64,000 nt of DNA from Eonycteris spelaea (GCA_003508835.1 PUFA01000070.1:3038001-3102000); one strand, 5' to 3'. Shown: positions 25,440-36,769, numbered from the stretch's first letter. The notes: generated by a model from the letters alone, not told the origin. Made by a program: numbers and translations.

Positions 25440-26435
25440 CTGACATCTCTGCTTCTGAATGTTGGAACGTTTCCCTCTCTTCCCATGCCTAGAACTGACA
25501 AATGCCTGCAGGGAAAAGGTGAACATTTTATCCCAGTTTATTTTATTGTTTTTGTTGTTATTTTTCCAGCGCTCTTTTGAGTTTACTACTTGTTATTTTT
25601 AATCTCTTATATTGAATAAATAAAATATTTGACTATGAACTTTTGCTTTTGATACAGCTTTGGGTAGTTGATTTTTTGGGGGGTGCGGGGTCACTTTTTG
25701 CTCTTTTCACTGTTTTCTTGTAAAAGCCCAGCAACAGACATTTTTTTTCTCTCCCTTAGTTGGGATAGGTGTAGCTTTGCAGTTGCAAACTTGCTATTGT
25801 TGAAATAAGCATCCACTTAAAGTAGTTCATGAGTGGTCCTACAGAAAAACACTTGATGAGAAGTATAGTAGAGGATAATAATAAGGGAGTCCATAACAAG
25901 TATCTATTATCTATATACTTTGACTATTCTAGTGCAACTTGAATCACTTAACTCTGCTGTTACTTTTACTAACTGGAATTTAAAAATTTATTTAACAAAT
26001 AGTTAAGTACCAAGGAATGCAAAGTCCTATGCCTGCCTGCACTGAATAAAGATGAGGGTTACAAAAATCCTAACTCATGAGCGTTCTCTCAAGAAATTTA
26101 TAGATTTGTTAGGGAGAGACTTGTATATAGCTAATGTAGTCAAACTCTCAGTTACTCATTTAAGTCACATTATTTGGGGAATTTAGAATTCCAGACTCAT
26201 TTTTTTTTTAATTATTCAAGAAACTATATTTTAGATGGAATGGATCACTGGGTCAAACAATAAATACATTATAAAACATGTGGTAATGAAATCAAAAGCA
26301 AACTATAATGACTTAATTTTGAGAACTTTAGTAGATTTGCATGCTGTTTATACTTTACCATGTAAATTTGGAGCTGCACAGCTTTTACAAACCTTTTTAC
26401 TTACATATCTTTTAGAGCACACGTGTTCTTATTTC
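25440..26435. other. AT-rich intronic sequence
   Basis: Nothing certain beyond the possible L2 tail at 26000-26130. Confidence 0.5.
26000..26130 (-). mobile_element. Possible L2 tail fragment
   Basis: ACCAAGGAATGCAAAGTCC and CAAGAAATTTATAGATTTG with TTAGGGAGAGACTTG resemble the reverse L2 tail. Confidence 0.4.
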
Positions 26436-26439
26436 ATTT

Positions 26440-26575
26440 GACACAGTAGTGCTATGAGTTAGAATGAGCTGATGTTATTCTCACCATTCTACAGATGAGG
26501 AAAATGAGATGGAATGTTTAAGTAACTTGCTTATGGTTATGCAACAAGTCTGTGCTGACACGTTATGGCGCTATT
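26440..26575 (-). mobile_element. MIR SINE fragment
   Basis: ATTCTACAGATGAGGAAAATG, AGTAACTTGCTTATGGTTAT and GCAACAAGTCTGTGCTGAC in reverse MIR order. Confidence 0.68.
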
Positions 26576-27132
26576 TTTCCACTTGGTACCCTGGATGGCC
26601 TCTGCACTTTTCTTTAATAATGTTATGTGATGGGTCACACTGAAGACGTATATCTGAATGAGTATTTATGCGATCCTTTTTGAATCAGTGACCATGTTTT
26701 GAAAAAAGAATTATTCATTTACAAAAAAGAGTAGCTTTTTGCGGATTGCCTCAGAAGTACTTGCTAAAATTTGTACATTAGTTCTTATAAGCTATCTTTA
26801 AATAATTTCAAAGTCTGTGAAGTGGAATAAACATTCATGAATTTTCTGATTACATAAACAAGATAAATTTACATGAATTATAGATAAAATTTTTGCCTAT
26901 TATGTTTCCCAATTTATTCTTACTATCCATTCTAATTCACTAAGGAAAATCTAAACTATTTCTGTGTACATCTGGAAAATTAACTAAAGAACTAGGATTG
27001 TAATTTAGGTAATATAAGTTTAAGACTGTTCTTCCCTCACTTTTCTTCCCACAAAACACATTCATATACACACACTCATGCACACACTTTCAGGTATCCA
27101 GGGATTTTATATAGGTGTCGCTTTAATTTTAC

Positions 27133-27150
27133 TGTGTGTGTGTGTGTGTA
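27133..27150 (+). repeat. Short (TG)n microsatellite
   Basis: About nine TG dinucleotides. Confidence 0.9.
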
Positions 27151-27956
27151 TAACTTTTAAATAGAAAAATGCAGTTATAATTATCTTCACATATTGTTAA
27201 ACTCTGAATTATGCCTTGCCATGGTTTTCTAATTTCTCAAAAGATAGCTGTTCTTTATTTTATCCTACACTTTTATGCTATTCATGCTTTTCTTTCTTTT
27301 TCTTGGTGGTTTAATGAGTCTGGCATTAACACTGATTTTTGCTCCCTATCTTTGTCAGTAGCTCCAGGAAGCACTTTTCTTTCCATCTAGCTATGGTCTT
27401 ACCCTGAGCTTTCAGATGAAATAAATGCAACAAAATAACTCTCCTGTCAACAGATATGTTTCCTGTAAATCATTCTATGTAGGGACAAGACAGGAAGGGC
27501 CAAAGGGATGAGAGAAGCCAATTTTACATTCTCTTCAAAATAATATACGAGTTATTTAGATATAACAAAAGTTTAAGCCAGTACTCAGAAATCTAGTTCA
27601 TTTCAGAGTGGTTTCATTGCACTGGAAAATTTCGTTAAAGAATTTAGAATGAGGTGAAGGGCAATTCAAATCCTTTAAATTCAAGTGAAATGCATTTTGT
27701 TAAAGGTTAAGAAACATTTGCTGGAATTATGAGCAATTTCCAGCTAGAGTTCCATAAAAAGAAAGCTTGAAATTAAGTTCATGTACTCTCCCTAGTAGAA
27801 TTCCATAGTGACTGGAATGGTTTATGAGTACATATCATATGGAGGGCGTTTAAAGGGTTGAGAAAATGGAATTGAATAGAGTAAGAATGGAAAACTCTCT
27901 CTCCCTGCTTCCCTTTTCCTTCCCCTCCCTGCTCTTACATTCCCCCCTCACTGCCG

Positions 27957-27987
27957 ACAGACACAGACACACAGACACAGACACACA

Positions 27988-28025
<38 letters not shown>
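27957..28025 (+). repeat. (AC)n microsatellite with ACAG variants
   Basis: ACAGACAC-type imperfect units from 27957, then about 37 bases of pure AC up to 28025. Confidence 0.95.
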
Positions 28026-28027
<2 letters not shown>

Positions 28028-28429
28028 TAGAAGGGAAAGGTTATGCTGAAAGTCTCCTTTAGTAGTAAATGGAGCAGCATACATGGAACAGTGCAGTTGA
28101 GTAAATTGTGTGTGGCATTGAACTGGAATTTCTTCAGTGAAAAGGCTTATGTTCTTAAAGAGTTGAAAAACGACTTAAATTTTCTAGAAGCCTAGAATAA
28201 AATTGCACAGGAGGCTCATGTGAAATGTAGCATGTGTGAATAGTTTTGCAGCACAGCTCCATCTGAAATGTAGCAACACAGCTGGAGCAGTGACTCATCA
28301 CACTAATACATACTGTTCACAGACAGACTCTCTCTAATAAAGCCTGCACTTTCTCACACTATAAGGAATTTCTTAAGCTGTTGTGATGGTATGATATGTT
28401 CCTAAAACTTGGTCAGGCCACTTGAATTT

Positions 28430-28560
28430 AACATTTGTAGAATACTTACAATATATTGGAATTGTTCTGCATTTAGTTCTTACACCTGTTTGGTCTTATT
28501 TTCCCCCATTTTATAGGTGACGAATCTGGGGCACACATCCAGGCTAATATTCAACTGTTT
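28430..28560 (-). mobile_element. MIR SINE fragment
   Basis: AACATTTGTAGAATACTTAC, CCCCCATTTTATAGGTGACG and AATCTGGGGCACACATCC in reverse MIR order. Confidence 0.55.
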
Positions 28561-28564
28561 TTAC

Positions 28565-29170
28565 CAGTTGCTTTTAGCCCATGAGTGTTCTGATTGAAAG
28601 AAATGAAGATACAACAAAATTTTAAGACAGAAAGACAGCTCATGTTAGTTGACTTCAATCTTCTCACAAATCTTTTTCAAAAAAAAATAAAATGTAGTGA
28701 AAATGTGGAATACAGCTACCTGAGAATATGCAATAGAGAATCAATAAGCAGAAATAAAATATAGTTTCAGTACCTATTTAAAATGATTAGAATCCTGCCC
28801 GTGAATCTGGCCACCATCTAGCTCTCAGAGATGCTGAGAGGCCTATGGCTTACTTAACATTGGCAGCTTCTTCCTGCTAGGATTCCACGGGACGTCCCTA
28901 AGGATAACAACCAGCCTGAAGCTGAGTCCTTCTTGACGATCTGCTGTGATGGATCTGTTCATTTTGGTTCTGCCCTCCCTAGATTAAAATGGTCTTCGAT
29001 TTTCAACGTTAAGTTGAGAAATACAGATTTTTCAAGGAATTGAGGTATTTATGTCCATTTGTTCCAATTGTGCTGAGCAAAATAACCAGACTAGAGTAAC
29101 CAAAGAAAACATTAAAAGTTTGTTTTTCTAAGATTCTTCAGCTTTCGTCTTTTCTAAAGGTTTGAGTGTT
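28565..29170. other. Intronic sequence, nothing recognised
   Basis: 28800-28980 is GC-richer and unassigned. Confidence 0.5.
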
Positions 29171-29174
29171 ACTA

Positions 29175-29335
29175 TTTTAAATCTATTTGTATACTGGTTG
29201 TGTGATCTTCACAAGGTACTTACCCCTTCTGTTCTTTATCTATAAAATGTGTTGTTGTGAAGATTAAAAGACAACAAATGTAAAGTACTTAGAACCATGC
29301 CTGACATCTGATAAACACTATATAAGTTTTAGCTC
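29175..29335 (+). mobile_element. MIR SINE
   Basis: GGTTGTGTGATCTTCACAAGG, TTGTGAAGATTAAAAGACAA, AAGTACTTAGAACCATGCCTG and GATAAACACTATATAAG in forward MIR order. Confidence 0.78.
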
Positions 29336-29341
29336 TTGTAT

Positions 29342-29440
29342 TTACTATTACTACTACTACTACTATTATTATTATCATCATCATCATTAATGAACCTTAT
29401 TATTATCATCATCATCATCATCATCATCATTAATGAACCT
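29342..29440 (+). repeat. Compound ACT/ATT/ATC triplet microsatellite with a duplicated block
   Basis: (CTA)n passes into (TTA)n and then (TCA)n. The block from ATTATT to TCATTAATGAACCT occurs twice in tandem (29365-29398 and 29399-29440), the second with more TCA units. It lies directly after a MIR. Confidence 0.9.
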
Positions 29441-29734
29441 ATATAAAATAATCAGTTCAGGGCAAAGCCTGATAATTAAGTGTATACAGAACAAAAACTA
29501 TTCTAGATGATTTTCCAAAGTTGTAAACAAAGTTATTAGGAGCTGATTACCTGTGGATAATACTGAGGGTTATCAGCTAACAACAACAAAAATTCCCAAT
29601 GAAGCAGTTACACTCCTATTTCCTCCTTTTTTCACCCCACAGAAATCACTCTTGCACACTGTTATAGTTTACTTCCCATTTTCTTCATGCTATTATCTTA
29701 TTCAAAATTTCCCCACAATCTATCTGAGAATGTT

Positions 29735-30002
29735 CAGACATGCATCTAATCAACAAACAAATATTTGGTGATTATGACATGCCAGGGACGAGAGATATAA
29801 ATATGACTAAGACATGACCTTGCTATTGTAGAGTTCACTTACTAGTGGTCAGATAATTACAAAACAAAGTCAAAGTGTACTTCTGGAAGTACATACAAGG
29901 TGCTATGGGAGCAGAAATGAGGGACACCAAAGTTTACCCTGGAAAGCTCAGATAGGACTTTCTGGAGGAAAGATACCAGGGCTTAAAGGATTTCAAGTAG
30001 GA
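29735..30002 (-). mobile_element. L2 LINE 3' end
   Basis: AATCAACAAACAAATATTTGG, ATGCCAGGGACGAGAGATA, AGGTGCTATGGGAGCAGAAA and AGGACTTTCTGGAGGAAAG fit L2 in reverse orientation. Confidence 0.7.
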
Positions 30003-30009
30003 ATTGAAA

Positions 30010-30510
30010 TGTCTTCTCTGGTATCCAAGGGCTTCTTTAATGGGTCCCCTTTTACCCTCCAGCCAAACCACCCATTACTCCCACCGTAACTCACCTCTCC
30101 ACTCCTACTAAACCAGATTCCTATTTCCTTGAAAAATCCACTTTTGATCCTATCTCTAATTCCTCTTCTCATAAGGCATTCTCTATCGGGCATCACCTAC
30201 CTGGCAAAAAACAAACCCTTCTCTGCCTGGTAAAGTGTGGTCTCATGTCCTCTGTGAAAACTGGCCCTACTTTGATGCAGTCATATACCTTCCTATTACT
30301 AGGAAAGCATTTCAAACAGCTATATTTGGATAGATGCTGACATTATCGTTTCAGATTTTATAACTATTTGCTGTGTTTTTCTTATTGTGCCAACAAAACT
30401 GTAAGTACCTTAAGGAGAAAACAGTTCTAAGATTTATTTGTTTCACAACACATGGCAAAGTGTCAGCCAATGCAAAATATAAATGGTCGAATGTACTTCC
30501 TGAATTAAAT
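30010..30510 (+). mobile_element. Probable L2 LINE 3' portion
   Basis: A pyrimidine-rich body followed by an L2-like end (AACTGTAAGTACCTTAAGG, CACATGGCAAAGTGTCAGCC). Adjacent to, and opposite in orientation from, the copy at 29735. Confidence 0.5.
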
Positions 30511-30514
30511 TGTT

Positions 30515-31435
30515 TCCCCAGTGCCTTCTCTGGTTTATCTGATATGCAATAAATTCATTTTATGAAATTTCAGAAGTTCAAATAACCAGAGAACATGCTA
30601 ACTTCTGTCAGTTAATTTACAAACTGAAAGTCAGTAGTACTATATGAGAAATAAACTAGCTTAGCAGAATTTGTGAATGTGAAGAAAATGTAACCATGGA
30701 ATAAATTACACATTTGGTTTATAAGCAGTCTGTGAATAAGGTTCTTGTACTTGGTGAGCAGTAAGAAAGCAGTATATTGTTGAGAAGGGATGTATTTAGG
30801 GTAAAGTATGAAAATGAAATAATAATTGAATGGCCTTTTTTGTAAGGAAGTATTATATATGTATACATATTTCAGTCAAGTAAATGAAGAGGATTATACA
30901 AATATGTAAATGCATGCCCAGACACACACACACACACACACACAGAGTGTGACTAAGATAACAGAAATGGCAGTTGAGAAAATACCCTTTTCATACTGCT
31001 AATGATTAGGCATTTTCAAATTCAGCCCTTCTTTATTTTTTTTATTTTCCTCTTTCCCTCCCACTGTTAATTTCTCATATCGTCTGGCTATTTAGTCTTT
31101 TCTGTTTAACTATCCTCCTTCACTCCCTGCCCTCAAAAAAACTTCACATGCTTTCTCACACTCACCCACACGCACAACTGTTTCCTATAATTTGTGTTCA
31201 AAGTATGAAACCAGCTATCTCAAAAAGGTATCTGATAGTGATGCCATTGGTTCGCTAGATTAGAGAGTGGTTTTCAAACTTTTGCTCATGAACCCCTAAA
31301 AGAATTTTTTAAAAAAATGTAGATTCTGTGCCAGTTATCAATTTATTGATTCTCACCTCTACACCCACCTTCCCTGCCTGTTCTGATAAAACGGAGGTGG
31401 GACCTTTAAATATTTTTTCTTTGTCAGCAGAAGGC
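30515..31435. other. Intronic sequence, mostly unassigned
   Basis: GAGTGGTTTTCAAACTTTTG at about 31266 resembles the end of a MER5/MER20-class hAT element, but no second end was found. Confidence 0.5.
30922..30944 (+). repeat. (AC)n microsatellite
   Basis: About 11 pure AC dinucleotides. Confidence 0.95.
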
Positions 31436-31439
31436 ACAA

Positions 31440-32281
31440 GAGAAAGATTGCAAAAGAAAAAGGTTATTCCTTCCTGGTTTCAGTATGCTTGCTCACCAGG
31501 CTCCTGCAGAGCTTGCGGCTTCTCTAGCACCTGGCTCTTGCAGCACATGTAGCTTCTCCACGTCCAGGCCCTTGCAATGTGGGCAGCTTCTCCAGGGCCA
31601 AGCTGCTACAGTATGAATGATTTCTCCCACTCCCAGCCCCTTCAGTGTACACAGCTTCTCCAGAACCTGGCTCCTACTGCAGGCAGCTTCTCTGGCATCT
31701 AGACTTCACAGTGCGTACCACTTCTCTGGTGGCAGGCTCCTGCAGCACACACGGCTTCTGTGGTGCTGGGTCTGCCTTCAGCACACAGGAATCAGCAGCA
31801 CCTGGCAGCCAGCAGCTTCCCCCTGGCATTACCCTCAGGCAGTTTGTAGGGAAGTGCCTCTGGTGAGACATCTCCCTGTAAATTGTTTTCCCCAAGCACT
31901 CCAGAGGGTGGATTTCCAGCAAATTCCAAAAGGCAGATTTCTAGAAAGTTGCATTATCATGACACCACAGTGACTTCTCTGCAATTTAGTAGGCCACAGC
32001 CATGACATCTTCAACAAGGTCTGGATTTCAGCCCCAGGGAGTAGAAGGTGGGAGGCGGGAGCTGCAGGGGAAACGTCTCCTCGGGCTGTATCTCAGCCCT
32101 AGGGGTCATGATTACTTCTTATATTTACTATTTCTGTATTCTTTAGCATTTCTATTTACCTCTCACCAGATAATCCCTCATTACTGCAATCCTCTGTTAC
32201 AGGCAACAATTCTTTATATTAAACCTTTTGGTTCAAATTACTGTGTGGTTTCTCTAGCCAAACTGGGTTCTGACTGCTACA
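31440..32281 (+). mobile_element. LTR-like GC-richer element containing a minisatellite
   Basis: After the 34-bp repeat block (31496-31765) come AGTAGGCCACAGCCATGAC, AAGGTCTGGATTTCAGCCCC and a 3' end (TTACTGTGTGGTTTCTC, then TCTGACTGCTACA) like those of several ERVL-class LTRs. No internal retroviral genes are present. I cannot name the family. The 118-codon frame at 31617-31973 spans the repeat and is not protein-like. Confidence 0.45.
31496..31765 (+). repeat. Minisatellite, about eight diverged 34-bp units
   Basis: Eight consecutive units of 34, 34, 34, 34, 34, 33, 34 and 33 bases, each built as CCNGGCTCCTGCAG, then a variable 6-7 bases, then CAGCTTCTCCNGN. The length is exactly 270 bases. 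Because 34 is not a multiple of three, the repeat does not encode a repeated peptide. Confidence 0.9.
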
Positions 32282-32289
32282 TGATTCCT

Positions 32290-32411
32290 CATATATTTTA
32301 AAGTAATAGCGAAAATTGCCTATCAAAAATTTAAATAATTGAAAAAGATGAATTTGCTTGTGTTTTATATATAGATTATATGCTCAAAAATATTTTTTCA
32401 AAACCTTAGAG

Positions 32412-32449
<38 letters not shown>

Positions 32450-32865
32450 TCATTTAATGAAAACAGAAATCCACCATAAACCCTAATCTGAAAAGGCAGG
32501 CCTATCTGTCATATCTATCAACCCAATCAGACTTATTCTGTCCCCCCCCCCAAAAAAAAAGACTTCCATTTTTTTCAGTAGGAATAAATATGTAAAAGGT
32601 TGACACATGTTCTCATGACAACTATCTCACTTATGTATACTGGGAGAAAATGGATAGACAAACAACATATGGAGAGATAAATAAGGAAACAGCAGGCAGG
32701 CAGACTGAGCCTTGCCAAGATAAAATACATTTCAACATTTTTTTCACAGTTCGATATTTTTCAATATTTTTTTTGGCCTTGCTTTCATGGGTCTCTCCTT
32801 CAGAAGTAATGCTGTTCTTTTGCTTAATGCCTTAGAGATTTTACCCTGGGACAATATCATAGTAA
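32290..32865. other. AT-rich intronic sequence with a TA repeat
   Basis: Nothing recognised besides the (TA)17 tract and a short C-run at 32542. Confidence 0.55.
32413..32446 (+). repeat. (TA)17 microsatellite
   Basis: Thirty-four bases of pure alternating TA. Confidence 0.95.
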
Positions 32866-32867
32866 GA

Positions 32868-33058
32868 TTTGGGATGGGATATAAACCGAAAAGCAACAAA
32901 CGAACAGTACAAACAAAAAGAGACTCATGGACATGGACAATAGACTAGTGGTTACCAGAGGGTAGGAGGGGAGGGGGAAGGAGGGAGGTAGATGGGGTAA
33001 AAGGGGTCAAATATGTGGTGACATTAAAGAATTAAAAATAAAAATTTTTAAAAAGTGA
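32868..33058 (+). mobile_element. 5'-truncated L1, 3' UTR only
   Basis: GGGATATAAACCGAAAAGC, then TAGTGGTTACCAGAGGGTAGG and a purine-rich run (GGGGAGGGGGAAGGAGGG), then GGGGTCAAATATGTGGTGAC and an A-rich tail. It is the same L1 3' UTR type as at 22440-22720 but lacks most of the terminal unit. Confidence 0.8.
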
Positions 33059-33064
33059 AGCTAA

Positions 33065-34800
33065 TTTTTTTTAAAGTAAAAAAAAAATTAGGATGGGTCA
33101 AAGATATGACATTTTTTTCTGTAGTGAGAGAAAGATGGCTATGATAGATAAGAAGAAAGAAGTGGCTGAGCACGGACCCTCTCAGACACATCAGTTTGAG
33201 AAAAGTGTACATATAGAACTTGAGGACCAGAAAATTGACTCCCTCAAAACTGTTCTTGCCCTGTGGCCCCTGGAAAGATTTGTGGACACCCAGGGTACAA
33301 GTTCTCCAGTATGAAGACAATGGCACCCTATCAATGAACTATCATTGCTTACAATGGAAGCTAAAGCATGGATATTTTTCCCCCTGAAGTTGACAGGAAA
33401 GTAAGTAAGGAGAAGAATACAATTTTTTAAAAAAGAATAACGCCACAGAACCATAATCCTTAAAAATTTAGAAAACAAAAGCTTTCCTTACAAGAACGCT
33501 AAATGAAATAGAGGCAATATCACATCAAATGTAAAACTCCCGGACACCACTCCCCCAGTACCTATGCTTAAATAAGGGTCTTGCTTTTAATTTTTGTGAC
33601 TCAAAATCTCACATGGGTTAAATCCTTCATTTAGAGTGGTTCTGTTTCTTATTTAAAACAGTTTTCTTTAGATCTATTACTTTACTGAATCACATGATAG
33701 AGAAAGAGGTGGAGAACCTTAAACAAAAAGCAAAGGGGATGTGGCCAATTTTTACCATTCGGGATATTAACAAGTTTAACATGGCAACTATCTTAAGTGT
33801 TATATCAACTATGATGACACAAGTTAAAGGTGTTGAAATATAAGGATGTGTGTTTTCTGAGAGGAAATGGGTGACAATTTGAAGAACTGGTTTTTTAACA
33901 TGAAGAATAAATGCATAAGAAATCACAACGGCTTCTCAACCAGCATTATCAATGACGCGATAAGGTTTATAGAAGTTAAGAATGGTTTAAAACTTTAAAA
34001 CCTTTTTTTCAAGGAAACTATTGTTTCCTATTATTTACAAAAATTTGTAAATGCTAGTGTATTAAAAGGGAAATATTTATGGAGAGATATTAAGTATGTT
34101 TTACGTGCTACATGTATTAGATTCTTGTTTGCTCATTTCCCCTAAGAAAACTGTAATTCTGTTTTAAATAAATGACATTTACTCCCAGTTAAGGTTTCTG
34201 TCTCCGCCCCCCCCCAAAAAAAATCAGCATTCCTATGAGAAGTACATGGCTTCTAGGATTTTCTCCAGCTAGATAAATAAAATTTCAGTAAAGATTTTCC
34301 TTTCTTAAAGAGATCCATAATCTCCAGAGTACTATGTCTGAATTAACTATTTTAGTAAAAAAGCCTATGTACTGCCTGTTTTATAGTAAACTACTGAAAT
34401 CTCTAAAATAAAGATTTTGGATCAATGCAAAAACTGTTAAACTCATGTAATTTGCTACATATGTACAAGCATCTGTTATGATCCCCATGTTACTTTAAAT
34501 ACAGGTATTGCCCTTCATGCAGAAGTATAATCATCTTGGTGGATATTATTCAATCTGAAGGGTGCACATGAAGAACTTGCATATGGTCCAAAAAATTAAT
34601 AAAGGTCCAGCAATTTATTGATAAAAAATTAATAAATATATAAACATTTTCCTGTTCACCAAACCATCTTTCATAGGTCTGCTAAGCACCATGGTTACTG
34701 CAGCGAACCAAAGTTAGTGTTGGGTATTTTAAAAATACAAAGAGTGCAAAATCAGCCAGTCTATCAAACTGGTAATTTATCATAAAAGTCAATAATCACT
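33065..34800. other. Intronic sequence, nothing recognised
   Basis: No repeat or exon seen up to the G-rich tract beside the exon at 34950. Confidence 0.55.
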
Positions 34801-34815
34801 TTGGGGTTTTTTGGA

Positions 34816-34845
34816 GGGGGTTGGGGGAATGGTGGGGAGGATGGG
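34816..34845 (+). other. G-quadruplex-type tract downstream of MSRB3 CxxC exon
   Basis: G-runs of 5, 5, 4 and 3 with loops of 2, 6 and 5 bases on the plus strand. A further GGGG lies 9 bases to the left. It starts about 105 bases past the donor at 34949. The pre-mRNA would carry the C-rich complement here. Confidence 0.75.
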
Positions 34846-34949
34846 AATAGAAATAAAAAAAAAATTTTGATAATGTAAAGATTCCAACCAATAAATAGTT
34901 TATTTCCATCTGTGATATGTCCATACCCATAGATTTTTAGCATACTTAC

Positions 34950-35027
34950 TTGAACAATGGAGTTCCACAGACAACACATTTATATATTCCAGGATCTTTG
35001 TGATGAGTAAATTCTCCTTCGAAGGCA
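34950..35027 (-). CDS. MSRB3: MSRB3 coding exon: MsrB domain with first zinc CxxC
   Basis: A 78-base exon flanked by an acceptor (TTTATCAG before 35027) and a strong donor (GTAAGT from 34949). It enters in phase 2: T completes the Ser begun as AG in the exon at 36654. It then reads AFEGEFTHHKDPGIYKCVVC followed by GTPLF, and leaves with AA of the next Lys codon. CVVC is the first of two CxxC pairs that bind the structural zinc of the MsrB fold, and falls at about residues 79-82 of the mitochondrial precursor. I remember Tyr where this copy has Phe in EGEFTHH, a conservative change. The nucleophilic Cys near the C-terminus (RYCIN in the family) and the second CxxC lie in later exons, not seen in this window. 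The next intron exceeds 34.9 kb. Confidence 0.97.
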
Positions 35028-36653
35028 CTGATAAACAATAAAGAGAGGACTAAAAAACTGAATAAAGTTAACATTATTTCTTACAGAACATATTTGCTTA
35101 AAATATATTTCTCTAATAAATCTTTCAAGGGCTTTTTCTCCTATAATGAGAACCGACCAAACATATGGGAATCTGAACATTACTAATATATTTCAAATCT
35201 ATATAATAAAATGTGCATATAACTACTCCAAACTAGTGTGGGTTAAAAAAAAAAAAGACATGTAGTTGCATAATGCTTAGAAAAAAAATTTCCTATCAAA
35301 AAAAAGTCTGTAGTTCATATTCATAGAAAAAATATTACATAAGATTTCTACTACTCTACAGTAAATACAGAAGGATCCAAGAGTGTATACTAGAAAATGC
35401 AGAAGGATCCAAAGACTTCAAGTGGAAGGAGTCCTATTTTTTGGTTTGAAAAGGAATATTGCAGCTTTAAGGGAATATTTTTCTAAGTTAACAATCTTAA
35501 AGGCTAGGAGGTCATTCAGCTAATACGAATCAGCTGTGCTAGCCCAACAAAAAGTCTATGTGCTCTACAGCTTGTTTTTATTATCCTTTCACCCTCTTTA
35601 TGAGGTCCAATTTTTTTATAAACAGAATTTTTAAGAATGACCTAATCTCTAGTTGTTTGTGTGCAGTAAATCATTTTGCTGGTCATGTACACAACAGGAC
35701 GGGTAGAAGTCCTCCTGGGCGAGAGGCTGAAGTCCACTGCTAACTCATTGTGTAGTGAAGGTGGACTTTGTCCAGAGAGATTCAACACTTGGTAAATCCA
35801 GTAAATAGTATCCACTGTGACAGGAAGAGAGTGTTGCCTATTAACAAGAACCCCATGTGTGGTAAAGAGCTTTCAGTTCATGAATGAAAACAAGAAGTTA
35901 CATCATTAATAAATTTGGATCAGAGGTAAGTTACGGCCTTATGCCAAGCTCCATGGTATAAATTAGACAACAGAATGGTTGGACCTTGGCAAGTTACCTT
36001 TAAGCTGGAATCAGCTGAGAGAGACTTTATTCACTAAAAAGAGTCTTGGAAGTGAACAAACTCTTTTTTCAGGACTTAGGGCGAACTTCCAAGGACCAAA
36101 GCCATGTGAGGGCAGTTATTGAAAATTTTTGACATTCCAACCACAAATGAGCCAATAAATACTTTCTCCACATGTGCTTCAAAAAGAAATTGGAGTGGGG
36201 TAGAAAGGAACTAAATTATGCTACCTTCTTTTTGCAGCCAAAACGTCTATACTTACAATGGCCACCTTCAAAATTTCAGCATCCTGGCACAGTGCCATGT
36301 CCCTCATGGTTTTGCTTACTGTGATGTCTTCCCAAAAAATGTACCTAAATCGCTATTACTTCCACACATTTTGTAGTAAACTAAAAACAGGCCCTTAATA
36401 AAAGCCTTGTGACTGTACATAAGATAGAGTGTTCATTAAATGGGGGAAAGAATAAATAAAACTTGGTCTTAACCTAAACAATACCATTTTCAAACCTTTT
36501 CAAGGATACTAATTTGTAGACTTGAGCAAATACGTGCAGAATTCTTTAAATTAAATGGCAAGGGAAAGAACTGGAAGGCAGGGCGGGGCGGGGGGTGGCG
36601 GGATGGAGAAAACTAGCTCTTGCTTAATGACTTTTTCTTGCAGCTCACCTTAC
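35028..36653 (-). other. MSRB3: MSRB3 intron of 1.6 kb between two coding exons
   Basis: Bounded by GTAAGG at 36653 and the AG at 35029-35028. No repeat family was recognised. A small direct duplication of the word cagaaggatccaa occurs near 35367 and 35399. The GC-rich tract at 36581-36602 is the main compositional feature. Confidence 0.9.
36581..36602 (+). other. G-quadruplex-type tract beside MSRB3 exon
   Basis: On the plus strand four G-runs (3, 4, 6 and 3 Gs) are separated by loops of 1, 1 and 4 bases, meeting the usual G3+N1-7 rule. It contains GGGCGGGGCGGGG, an Sp/KLF-type GC box. It begins 52 bases into the intron after the exon at 36654. The transcript carries the C-rich complement, and the G-rich strand is the template. 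Confidence 0.8.
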
Positions 36654-36762
36654 CTTTCGGTCCCTTTCTCCTGAGTGACATGGTACTGCAGGGGTGTTAG
36701 CCGCTTCCTCAGTTCCTGCTGGGAAAAGACCACCTTACAGTTCTTTTTATCCCTACATGACC
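36654..36762 (-). CDS. MSRB3: MSRB3 coding exon: start of the shared mature protein
   Basis: This 109-base exon has a good acceptor (CTTTCTCTTTCCAG just before 36762) and a good donor (AAAG then GTAAGG, starting at 36653). It enters in phase 1 and leaves in phase 2. The split Gly codon is followed by 35 full codons, reading SCRDKKNCKVVFSQQELRK and then RLTPLQYHVTQEKGTE, with the final AG completing a Ser in the next exon. The peptide is the conserved beginning of the MSRB3 mature region, common to the ER and mitochondrial isoforms, including the LxxxQYxVTQExGTE motif typical of MsrB enzymes. No frameshift or stop is present. The intron to the previous exon is 17.8 kb. A GC-rich tract lies 52 bases past the donor (36581-36602). 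Confidence 0.97.
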
Positions 36763-36769
36763 CTGGAAA

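Larger units (their letters stand above)
26580..28425. other. Intronic sequence with microsatellites only
   Basis: Holds the TG and AC repeats listed separately. No transposon recognised. Confidence 0.55.
1..34949 (-). other. MSRB3: MSRB3 intron downstream of the CxxC exon (3' part outside window)
   Basis: From the donor at 34949 leftward to the window edge no further MSRB3 exon was found by eye. The expected next peptide (SETKFDSGSGWPSFH and onward) was looked for on the minus strand without success. The sequence is repeat fossils and AT-rich unique DNA, annotated separately below. Short open frames in it (60-170 codons) show no codon structure, no splice signals in phase and no recognisable domains. 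Confidence 0.8.

Noticed and set aside
31617..31973. 118-codon open frame
   Set aside because: It runs through a 34-bp minisatellite in a changing frame; the peptide has no repeat structure or domain.
1..34949. Search for later MSRB3 exons (second CxxC, RYCIN region)
   Set aside because: No matching peptide or splice pair seen; they most likely lie beyond the left edge.
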